Source: Monosiga brevicollis MX1
Lineage: Eukaryota > Opisthokonta > Choanoflagellata > Craspedida > Salpingoecidae
Direction: 5' to 3'
Assembly: GCF_000002865.3 (NCBI RefSeq)
Contig: NW_001865061.1
Span: forward strand, 337,672 to 358,013
DNA length: 20,342 nucleotides
Part shown: positions 7,201 through 16,570 of the stretch, in pieces
Layout of the letters: the number at the start of each line of letters is the position of its first letter
Position numbering within the stretch: the first letter of the stretch is position 1
Notes under the pieces: model-generated
Database searches by the model: none
The model's input: only the letters and a program-made list of their open reading frames with translations
What the model was told of the DNA's origin: nothing
Program-made: the position numbers and the translations under genes

Positions 7201-10200
7201 GACGCGACAGACTCGCATGGGGAGGCCGAGTCTTATCGCTTTGTGGATTTGGATACCTTCATCCATCAAGCCATGCGCGACGAGTACGCCGAGGTCGTTC
7301 GCTATGGCAGTGACCTGTACGGTCTGCCCTATGCATCACTCAGGACCGACGAGGATGGTCGCCATCCTGTCATCCCCATTTGTGATCCCCTTGTCATCAC
7401 CACGCTGCAGAAACATGGCGTTTTTCCCATTGTAATTTTCCTTGACTGTGACACCTCGCGCCGAGCGCGTCTTGTGATGCCCCACGACAGTGCTTCTCGT
7501 GTACACGCCGAGGTGCAGCTGGCAGCAAAGGTCAAGTCGCACTTTCATGCTTATTTCAGTGGCCAAGTGTTCCCTGCCAATAGCCTGGAAGACGTGGCCG
7601 AGGTCGTGCACGAGGTTGTCAGCACAGTTCAGCTGCATCCCTTTTGGATTCCCTCCCGCTTGCATCTCATGTCCGGGGTCGACCTAAACCTGGATCTTTT
7701 GGAGCTGGATCGTAAACCCTTGCAGCCCGTGAGCGTGGATACGGTAGCAACCACGCCGGGGCCCTCCGTGCCCATTCGTGCACGGTCTCGCGTCACTGCC
7801 ATGCCCATGATATACGATGAGGACGAGGCGGAGGATGAGGCTACTACTGGGCCGGTCCCCGTTGAGAAGACCGATGTCGGAGAGACCGCCGTGGAAGCAA
7901 CTAGCGAGGCGACGAGCAAGGACGTAGACTCACGTCCCAGCAGTGCCGTGAGTCGTACCATTGTGGACGACGAATCAGGCTTTTGGGCTACAGAGTCGAT
8001 ACGGATTCCACGAACCATTGCTGGCTATGGTTTTGGTTTCCGGGAGGGTTCCGAATCTTGGTGTCAAAACCTACCCGTGGTGACAAGCATCACAGCTGGG
8101 GGTGCCGCGCATCTTGATGGCCGCCTGCAATCTGAAGATGTCTTGGTGGAGGTGAACGGCAAGGGCCTGGCCTCCAAGAGCTACGTGGAAGTACTGACGA
8201 TGATCCGTGGTCATTCGGGTGCTCTGCGCATGACAGTGAAGCGACGCTGCAAGGAAGTCACCCTGTTGGCGAGGGACGGCAAGTACGGCATGGGCATTCG
8301 AGGTGGTGCTGATAGCAAAACGCCCGTCCTCATCTCGCGCATCGCTGAGGGCTCTGCCGCAGCCGACGAGCCTCAGATTCAAATTGGCGAGGAAATCACG
8401 CATATCAACGGGACTGATGTGACTCAGCTGACACACGCCGAGGTACTGGCTCTCATTAAGTCAAGTCCTAGCTCACTGAACCTGGTCATCCACCCACGCC
8501 GTCCCAAAAATCGACGTCACAAGGATGACGAGCCGGTTTTCCGTCGAGCCAGCGCGTTGCCCGATGTGGATGAGCAGCCCGAAACGGACGCCGGGGACCA
8601 GCCCATGGTCATGGCCACATCCTTCTCAGCTGCTGATATGGAAGATTCCCGAGGCGTATCAACTTTTTCGTCTGCTTCAGCAACAGCCCCGGCGCCACCT
8701 GAGCGACGCACGTCCATTTTGCGCGAATTTGGTCAGCTGGACACGTCCACCACCGTTGATGATGCTGCGGTCGGCTCGCTTGAGGGTGTATCAGATACGC
8801 CCATGGAGTCGGGTGATGCTCGCACGTTTTCCACATTTGGTGTCGTCAGCTCCCCTGGGAGCTTGTCCACGTTTGGTACCGAGCCGCAGCCCATCGCCTC
8901 ATCGGTACAAGATTCCGAGCCTGTGTCTGCGCCTGTTGTGCCCGTGGCACCGGCCCAGCCTGAGCAGGTGGTGCCAGACGAGCCAGTCACCCTAACATCC
9001 TTTGGGGTTGGCAATAACCAGTCTTCGGAGCCAACAGCCCCCACGGCGCGACCCACGGCACCTCCCACGGCGCCACCCGCGGCACCACCTACAGCGCCAC
9101 CTACAGCGCCCCCCACGGCTCCGCCTACGGTAACCCCTGTAACAGACAGCAGCAGCAGCAGTGGAAGTGCAGCCCCCCCACCGCCACCACCGCCTGGTCC
9201 CGCACCCGCCGCACTGACTGCCAGTCCAACCAAGATTGTAGTCAAGAAGCGCGAGTCCGATTCAGACGACAAACCAAAGCCCATCAAGCAAAGCTCGCAG
9301 GCCGACTTACAGGATCAGCTCTTGGCCGCAACCCAGCGTCGGCGAAAGATGCTGGAAGACGGGCCAAGCGAGCCTGCCCAGACGGCGGCCGCCCATGAGG
9401 CAACACCCCCGTCTCCCCCGCGAACGCCACACACCGTTTTTACCAGCTCCCCGTCCCTCGAGCGCTCCGAGGTGGCTGAATCAAACAGCAAAACTGCTAC
9501 CCCCCCGCCTGTGGCCAAGAAGCCCTCACGGCCCACGATCGCTGATAAGCCGACCAAGCCAGCGGTGGCAACCAAGCCTGAGGTGGCAACCAAGCCGGAG
9601 GTGGCAACCAAGCCGGAAGTGGCCACCAAGCCAGAAGTGGCCACCAAGCCAGAAGTGGCCACCAAGCCAGAGGTGGCAACCAAGCCAGACGTGGCCAGTA
9701 AACCTGCGGCTACTGCCAAGCCCACAGGGGCAGATGCATCCATGGCTGTTGACAACAAAGCCTCGGAAGAGGAAGCTCCCACCGAGCAGGCCTCAATTGA
9801 GTCAGAACCAGCCGCCCCAGCTCCTGTGCCCGTACCTCGTGAACGCCGACCTTCCCAGCCCACTGAGACTGAGACTGAGACTGAGACTGAGACTGAGACT
9901 GAGTCCGCGGCACCCGCGCCAAAGCCGCGCCCAGCCAATGGTAAGAGTAGCAATCCTTTTGCGGCAATGAAAAACAACCCCTTCACCAAGAGCAAACTGC
10001 GTCAAGAGATGAGCGCGCCACGACAGATGGGCAACAAACCTTTGCCTGTTCCCAAGCGCGGCAGCACAAGCGCCATGAGCGAGACTACTGCTTCTAGCAG
10101 CAAGGCTTCGAGCCTGACCGCGCAGCTTCCCAAACCCGCGCCCACCAAGGCAGAGCCAGAGTCCGAGCCCGTGCCTCCGCCGCGCCCGTCGCTCTCAGCT

Positions 10201-11619
10201 GGTTCCGGAGGCAACAACAATGGACCTCGCATCGTGACGGGAAGCTTCCCTGCCATCTCCGCGATGCGTCGCGGCCTTGTCAAGTCGCGTGATTGCAGTT
10301 TGGCCTTGAAGCCAGAGAATGCGGTGCGCAACCGATACCGGGACATCTTGCCATATGACGACACGCGTGTCAAGCTGGACAGCAGTAACAACGATTATAT
10401 CAACGCCAATCATCTCTCTTTCGAGTCGAATGGCACCACATTTTCATACATTGCTTCTCAGGCAAGTCTGGGACCGTTTCTTGTGTGCTACACGCAACTA
10501 CAACGTAGCTGGGCCTGAGCATGAGCCAACTCTAGCGTTCATTGCTTATTAATCGTTGCTGTATTACTAGGGTCCCAAGCCGGAAACCTCAGAGCACTTT
10601 TGGCAGATGGTGTGGGAGCAACAAGTGCGGTTGATCTGCATGCTGACCACTTTGGTCGAAGGCGGTGAGTCGGGACCTGCCGTTCCTTGCAGCGACAACC
10701 TAATCAGTCTGGATAGGCTGTTTTCATCTGTTCGTTGCTCGACCTCATTCTGTTTTTCGCACACATTGGCACATCGGCACGGCAGGACGAACAAAGTGCC
10801 ATCAGTACTGGCCTTCGGCTCCTGGGGACACTTGCCAATTCGGCGACTTCTCGTACGCTTTTGGCTGGTGTATATTCGGTTCTTTTCATTACATTCTCCC
10901 TGTGTTAAGCGTCCGAGTTTGCCAGGCGGCGAAGCTTAGCATCGTGTCTGGCTTGATTTTGCATTAGAATTGTGCTGAATAAGGAGGCGGCGCGCAAGGG
11001 CTACATTCTACGCGACATTACGGTGCAACGCGCCAATGCCAAGGGAAAACGACGTCTTTTTCAGCTGCAGTTTACGGCGTGGCCTGATCACGGTGCGCAC
11101 GCGTGTGCTCGACTTTTCCTTCCTGGCCTTGCTCCCCATTGCCTGCCTTGTGAGGTCGTGTCTCAACTGTGTGCGCCTGCTCGTCCTTGGTTCTTGCCTT
11201 GCACCAGGTCTGCCCACGAGTAGCGCTGAAATGTTGACGTTGGTTAAGGAGATCAACAACTTGAAGTCTCGCCTTGTCAAGCCCATGCCGTTGCTCGTAC
11301 ACTGTAGTGCTGGGATTGGTCGAACCGGCGTGTACATCCTTCTCGAACTTTGCCTGCATCAATTGCAGGAAAAAGCAAAGGAGGTCAACATTCCAGCCAT
11401 CCTGTCCCAGCTGCGTGAGCAACGCATGAATCTTGTGCAAACTCAGGTGCGTACCGCCCCATCTTGGCTCTATTCCGAAATGCTGCCTTCCCAGGTATTT
11501 ATAGAACGGTCTAATCGCGTCCCTCTTCTCCCAATTTTAAGGATCAATACAAATTTGTGTGTGGAACTGTCATGGCATTGAGCAAAGGCGCTGGCCCGGG
11601 CTTCAAAGTCTGTCCATAA
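4298..11619 (+). CDS. Protein tyrosine phosphatase with FERM, guanylate-kinase-like and two PDZ domains (12 exons, 2034 aa)
   Basis: Predicted non-receptor tyrosine phosphatase of the cell cortex. Exons: 4298-4476, 4606-4709, 4802-4990, 5091-5202, 5315-5402, 5508-5672, 5797-10461, 10571-10664, 10786-10852, 10968-11092, 11208-11446, 11542-11619. All junction phases fit and TAA is at 11617. ATG 4298 is the first in its frame after a stop and has G at -3. Residues 1-305 form a FERM domain: EFGVKFF, the QLKEDL block in F2, and F3 ending CGV..HTFF-like (AGVQRHTFF). A FERM-adjacent-like GRTQ segment is near 337. Residues ~716-892 are guanylate-kinase-like (RPVVLLG, SYRFVD, DLYG, PIVIFLD). PDZ1 is ~1014-1094 (GYGFGF) and PDZ2 ~1100-1181 (YGMGI). 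The linker holds proline, KPEVAT and TE repeats. PTP spans ~1769-2034: NRYRD, DYINAN, YIASQGP, KCHQYWP, WPDHG (Asp1928), HCSAGIGRTG (Cys1962) and QTQDQY. All catalytic loops are present, so it is probably active. Nearest relatives are PTPN3/4/13, which lack GK. Confidence 0.88.
7102..7635 (+). other. Guanylate-kinase-like (MAGUK-type) domain within the phosphatase
   Basis: This encodes residues ~716-892. The order RPVVLLG, FPDAYR, SYRFVD, YGSDLYG, PIVIFLD and a final SLEDV helix matches a GK fold as found in MAGUK scaffolds. The nucleotide loop reads G-A-G-K-A (724-728), lacking the G-x-x-G-x-G-K-S/T form, so guanylate kinase activity is unlikely. In MAGUKs the dead GK domain binds phosphopeptides. 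The segment before it (residues ~590-640, with HYGD and EVYLLPS) lies where a MAGUK SH3 would be, but I cannot assign it as one. Confidence 0.8.
7999..8505 (+). other. Two adjacent PDZ domains within the phosphatase
   Basis: PDZ1 (residues ~1014-1094) has a GYGFGF carboxylate-binding loop, an ITAGGAA segment and an EVNGKGL strand. PDZ2 (~1100-1181) follows within a few residues. It has YGMGI in the binding loop, ISRIAEGSAA, and a HINGTDV strand with LTHAEVLALI forming the second helix. Such tandem PDZ pairs often pack together and bind C-terminal tails of membrane proteins. Confidence 0.9.
9031..9132 (+). repeat. In-frame PPTA repeats in the phosphatase linker
   Basis: Degenerate 12-bp units encode repeated P-P-T-A. 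They precede a serine run (AGC repeats near 9149) and a run of seven prolines near 9174-9194. This is a disordered linker and a potential SH3 or WW ligand. Confidence 0.8.
9553..9696 (+). repeat. 18-bp coding minisatellite, 8 units (KPEVAT)
   Basis: Eight head-to-tail 18-bp units of the form ACCAAGCC(N)GA(R)GTGGC(M) encode T-K-P-E-V-A. The first unit carries A and the last D in place of E. Differences fall mostly at third codon positions (CCT/CCG/CCA, GAG/GAA, GCA/GCC), so the peptide is kept while the DNA drifts. Confidence 0.95.
9862..9903 (+). repeat. (ACTGAG)7 coding hexanucleotide repeat (Thr-Glu)
   Basis: Seven perfect ACTGAG units encode seven Thr-Glu pairs. The absence of synonymous differences suggests recent expansion and likely length variation. 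Confidence 0.95.
10462..10570 (+). other. GC-AG intron inside the PTP domain
   Basis: The exon ends CAG and the intron begins GCAAGT, the standard form of a GC donor, and ends TACTAG. Joining at these points gives YIASQ-GPKPET, the canonical phosphatase YIATQGP motif in phase. Reading through instead reaches a stop at about 10516-10518. Confidence 0.9.
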
Positions 11620-11940
11620 AGTATTTTTCCAGCTCTTTGACGTTAGAGGTGCACAGGCCTTTTTCGCCGCTTGATGATGTTGTTTGTAAAATTTTCTTCA
11701 GAGGGCATCAGAAATCCCTTCATGCCCTCACAAGTTTTGTTTGGTTCTCTTTATTTTTTCAATGTTTCTGTGGATGCTGTTCACAAGCAATGCGTTTCTG
11801 CAGTTTTGCAGTTTTGAGCCTGATGGACTTTTTTTTTTTATTTTCCAGTATTCTCCTTTTTCTGTTTTGCTTAGCAAACTGTCCAAAGCATAATCGGATG
11901 GCTAAAGATAAGAGGACCCTTTTGTTTGATTGTATTGCGC
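11620..11940. other. Intergenic gap between convergent genes
   Basis: 321 bp between the phosphatase stop and the helicase stop. It is T-rich on the plus strand (T run at about 11830-11839) and must contain both 3' UTRs. No clear AATAAA is seen on either strand and no gene is supported. Confidence 0.7.
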
Positions 11941-13715
11941 CTAACGGGCATCCCAACGGCTTCGCTTTGGGGGAGGCGCCCCAGATGGTGCAGCTGCCAA
12001 AGACGGTGCTGGGGGCGGGGCGGAGGAGGTTGCAGATGACTGGGGCGGAGGTGGTGGAGGTGGCGGAAGGTGACCTCGTGTCAGCCTTGATGTAGACAGC
12101 GCGACGTCAGCCGAGCCGTGCTCCGCTTCCAAAGAGCGCAAGTACTATTGGCAGGGGCAAGGCCCCGGTGTACAAATCAGGGATATTTTAACTGAGCTGA
12201 CCAAGATGCCAAATTTTTCGCATAACAGACAACCTCATCAATGCCAACCTGTTGGGCAATGGCCATGTTTCGTTGAATCTCAGCCGCCTTGGCGTCGACA
12301 CTGTTGACAGCAGCCGTACTCGCGTTGCTATAGCTCGCGGGTGGTGGCACGTTGGCGCTGGCTGTCAGTGAGGGTGGAGGCGGCACAGCTGTGCCTAAGA
12401 GACACAGACAAAGACAGCATCAGCATGCCGAAGCGGAGAAAAAAAATGGCGCCACAGAAGACTCGGACTGTGTGCGCACCTTCTGACGCGTCACCGGTGC
12501 CCAAGGCATTTCCTCGCCCCCGGCCACGACCCGAAGCAATTCCCCGACCACCGCGGCCACGGGATCGCGTTTTGGCAAAGTAGTGGTCCTGGTAGTGGTA
12601 CGGTGCACGTTATTAAGGGCACGAGGTCACAAATATCGGTCGCTTGCTGCGAAAAACACTCACCTCCGTGGCGAGCTTCATCACAAGTTCTGGAACGTCT
12701 TGACCAGCGGCCTCGAGGCTGCGCACAAGCATGGCAGCACTGGCGTGCTGATTGGGTAGCAGGAGCGTGTATGCATCACCCTTGACGCCCGCACGGCCGG
12801 TACGGCCGATGCGGTGCGTGTGGGTGTCCAAGTCCTTCACGGGTGTATAGCTCACCACCGTGCGCACATCAGGAAAGTCAAGGCCACGGGCTGGGTTGAG
12901 TGTGTGAACAAGAGGTGAGATGGGCAAACGTTTCCAAGGTGGTGGTGTCGGCCGGTTCTGAACGTACTTGCAACATCCGTCGCCACAAGCACCCGGCACT
13001 GTTGCTGCTTAAACTGTTTGAAAACTTCGGACCGTTTCTCTTGGTGAAAATCACCGTGCATCAAAAGAGCCTCATGTCCAGCCTTTGTGAGGTCTTGGTG
13101 AAGTCGTTCAGCCTCGACAATGCGAGTGGCAAAGATCAACAGCGATCCAGCTGCGAAACAAGGGTAACGCTTAGTGAATGGCTCTCAGGCGTACAGGCAA
13201 GGCATTGAAGTGGGGTTGCTGGTTTTCATGAAAGCCTTTGCATCTGGGTGAAAGCTGACCTGACTGAAATTGCACGAGACGCAACAGCAGCCAGCGGAAC
13301 TTTGTGGCTTCATCAGGAAGGACTTCGACAAATTGCTCCACGTCCTGGTTGGCTTCACCAACTTCGCCCACAACTATGCGGAGGGGCTCTTTCAAATTAT
13401 TTTGAGCAAGCCGCTCAACCTTCTTTTTCATTGTTGCGCTGAACAACAAGGTCTGACGGTCTGGGCGGATCTGTTCTCGTCACCACAAGCGTGAGGGCAA
13501 GCGCTACAGGGAAAGTTTTTACAGAACAAGACCACGAAAAACGGGGACGAAATTTGAAATGCAAACAACTCAGAGAGAATGTCAGCCCTCTTACCTGCCC
13601 GAGCACTGCATCAACTTGAGCACCAAAGCCCATTGAGAACATGCGGTCGGCTTCGTCAAGAACCAGATAGGTGACGCGTTGAAGCGTGATGGTCTACATG
13701 GAGGAGGCAAAGAAA

Positions 13716-13752
<37 letters not shown>

Positions 13753-16074
13753 CAAATTAGCAAGCAGGTCGCTGTTGTTGTTTGCAGTTGCTTTCAGGCG
13801 GCGGTGAGAAAGGGTTTCGGGGAAAGCGGCATCTGACTTTGTCACGTAAGAAGTCAATGAGGCGGAATGGGGTGGCCACGATAATCTCTACCCCTTGTTT
13901 GAGCTGTTTCGATTGCTCAAAGCGATTTCCCTAAGGGAATGTGAAGCAAGGAAGGAATGGGGTGTGGTGAGCGCAAATCATCGCGAGTTCTCTCCTCCAT
14001 CTTGTGACGAGACAAGCACATACACCAGCATAGAGCGCCATGGTTTGGATGGCATATTGGCGAGCGACGCGCTTGGCTTCGTTGGCAATCTGTTGAACTA
14101 GCTCGCGGGTGGGTGCTAGAATGAGTCCGATCGGGCCCTCTCCCTGAAGAGGGCAGTAAATGATCCGAAGCAGATTGAGCGGCTGGGTGAGGCACAAATT
14201 GCTTCGAACAAGAAAACAGGCGTTGCCTTGCTTTGATTCGGGAACGCACCGGGTTCAGTTCGCGTTGATCCATCACATGGACAATCATGGGCCAAACAAA
14301 AGCTGATGTTTTGCCACTCCCAGTTTTAGCCAAGCCAATGACGTCGCGCCCTGACATGATGGCTGGGATGGCCTAAGCATTGGTGGAGAGTTGATATCGA
14401 GTAGGATTCGGGGTGAGGGATCACAAAGTCGGAAAGGAGGTTCGAGGGTGTAGCCGCGAAAGAGGAGGCCTGGCCGTGTGTTCGCACCTGGGCTTGAATG
14501 GGGGTGGGTTCAGAAAAGCCTTGTTGGGCAATGACGGCCATCATGATCTTGTCAAAGCCAAAGTAGGCAAAGCTTGTGCAAGGGCGCGGTGGGTCAGTGC
14601 CTGTTAAATCAAGGTTGTGCATCAAAGCACGCAGCCATTTTTTGGAGGTGAGAGCGACAGGCCGAGAAAGAAGGCAAGGGAAATGCAGAAGACCAATGAC
14701 AGCATATACTGACCAAAAACTTTGATATCGAGGCGCTTGCGCAGTTGGAACACATCATTGCTCTTCAGGGCCGTCACATCGGGGTGCTCTTCGTAAAATT
14801 CCTACGCAGCACGCCGAGGGGAACGGAGTGAGCGCTTCAGAGGCATTGTGTTTGTGTCTGGTCTGAGGAGAGACGGGCGGGTGCACGAACGCGATTGAAG
14901 GGTTCGTAGGTAACGGTGTCGTGGTCCACCGGCTTTAAAAAGGCTTGCTCCTGTTTCTTCTTTGATCGCCGGCGAACATTGCCACGGGAATCCATTTCAG
15001 CCTCCTAAGAAGGCATGTCAACCATGTCAGGTCTCGAAGCGAGAACACGTACAACTTGCCGGGGCAGACGGGTGGCGCGAGTTCAGAGGTGAGCGCACTG
15101 ACGTCCTGATTGGCGTCGTCAATGTCGTCCTCTTCCTGATCACCAAACTCATGGTTGGCTCCTTTTGGTTTGGCGTGCGCCATTTCCTGAAAGAATTCCT
15201 CTTGATCATCCAAGGCGTCAATGTCGTCTCGCGTAGCTTTGGGCATCTAGCGGCGTCGTACAGTTTATGAGACCGAGTGTCATCATCGATTTGGACAGAA
15301 AGGTCAAGTACGGGTGGCTGAGTGCGGGTTACCTTTGGTGCCTCGTGCTTTTGCTTGGCCACTTGTTTCTCAATGCCAGCCATAAAGGCGTCGAGAGGGT
15401 CGTCGTCGTCGTCGTCCTCCTCGTCCTCCTTGGTGTCCGCAATGGGCTTGGTCACCTGGCGGGAACCCTTGGTGGCTGATGTCTGGTTGTCTTCATCACC
15501 ACTGTCGTCCTCAAAGTAGCTGTTCTCACCATACAAGCGCTGCTTTTCGGACCTAAGACAAGCAGGCATGAGAGAATGGGAGGGCAGGATGGGAGGGTGC
15601 TTTTGCGGAAGGCCCGCGTTGCATGCAAGAGGACCAACATGCGGTAGCGGCGGTCCTCGGCAGCAGACAGCTTGGCTTGCATATCCTCAGCTTGATTCGG
15701 GTCTCCGCCCAGTTCAACCGGTTTGTTCCAGGTTCGCTGTTGGTTCCGGTTGTTCACGTAATAGGGACGACCCGAGGCGGATTCGTAAATGGTCCAGTGT
15801 CCTTCCACACGAGGCTGTGCCGTGGGGGCTGGCGCTATGGTGGTGGTGGTGGCGGGGGCGGGCGATGAGGGGCGCCATCAACTGAGACTTGCCCTCTGTC
15901 GGACAACACGTCACACAGACAGCAACTCCTGCTGCGCGAACAGCCATGCCGAGCGCTGCGTCGGGTACGGATCCACTCACCAGGTGAAGCCGAGCTGGTG
16001 TTTGCAGCTGGCGCCGCTGCCGGTGTTGATCCCAGCGTACCACCGGCGACAAAATTCATCCGGCGGCGAAACAT
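11941..16074 (-). CDS. DDX42: DDX42-type DEAD-box RNA helicase with N-terminal WW domain (17 exons, 832 aa)
   Basis: Predicted nuclear ATP-dependent RNA helicase; DDX42 (SF3b125) associates with the U2 snRNP factor SF3b. Exons, 5' to 3': 16074-15981, 15834-15639, 15552-15333, 15246-15103, 15004-14891, 14801-14714, 14600-14488, 14372-14250, 14143-14024, 13930-13838, 13693-13595, 13470-13260, 13150-12968, 12890-12664, 12588-12480, 12394-12234, 12144-11941. Phases agree throughout. Residues 42-72 form a WW domain (W45, W67). [24 protein letters not shown] and SFAYFGFD match DDX42. Helicase motifs: [15 protein letters not shown] (338-345), APTREL (374-379), TPFRLID (424), DEAD (448-451), SAT (479-481), TRGLD (600), HRIGRTGR (625-632). 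An RGG-rich segment, polyproline and a KRSRWD end follow, as in DDX42. Least certain junctions: donors at 15103 (alternative ~15070) and 12234 (alternative CAG donor 15 bp upstream), and acceptor 15834 (alternative 6 bp downstream). Confidence 0.9.
13717..13747 (-). repeat. 31-bp A/T homopolymer in a helicase intron
   Basis: 31 A on the plus strand, read as T31 on the sense strand of the helicase. It lies about 25 bp before the acceptor at 13694, so it doubles as an extreme polypyrimidine tract. Confidence 0.9.
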
Positions 16075-16570
16075 GCTTGTGGTCCGTCCGTCCGTATCAC
16101 GCCTTGTTCATCCGGTCCGGCCAATGCCCCAAGACACTGACTGACATGCACCACATGCACCTGCTCTCCCCACAGCCCAGAGCCTTCCCTCAAAGTGTGA
16201 GAGACACAGACAGAGAGTTTGAGAGAGTTTGAGAGTTTGAGAGTTTGAGAGAGAGTTTGAGAGAGAGAACATCACAAGAGAGAAAAAGAGCAAAAGAGAG
16301 AGAGCAAAAGAGAGAGAGAGAGCAAAAGAGAGAGTTTGTGTGTGAGAGAGAGAGAGAGAGAGCTAGTTTGAGAGATTCATCAATTTTCTATTTCTCTTGG
16401 TTGGATCAGCTCCTGAATTTTAGTACGGGGGGTGTGTGTGTGAACGGCAGCGAGGCGAGCTGATCGGCGGGTTTGTCTGCACAGAAGGGGAGGGAAAAAA
16501 GACGGGGAGAGCATACGACATTGAGAACGCAAACGAGCGTATGTGGGTTGTGTTGCAGTTGGCCGTCGCG
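16075..16570. promoter_or_regulatory. Head-to-head intergenic region of helicase and FKBP genes
   Basis: About 500 bp separate the two divergent start codons, so both promoters and 5' UTRs must lie here. A possible longer FKBP start (ATG 16541) would shorten the gap. The middle is filled by a purine microsatellite. No TATA box or other named element could be placed with confidence. Confidence 0.5.
16195..16376 (+). repeat. GA-rich microsatellite with GAGAGTTT and AGCAAAAGAG sub-repeats
   Basis: About 180 bp of GAGA units. The left part repeats GAGAGTTT and the middle repeats AGCAAAAGAGAGAG three times. It lies between two divergent genes. Confidence 0.9.

Noticed and set aside
8733-9995. Long minus-strand open frames rich in Gly/Ala/Val opposite the phosphatase linker
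   Set aside because: They are the complement of the PPTA, KPEVAT and TE repeats; simple repeats keep several frames open. The sense frame has clear domains on both sides.
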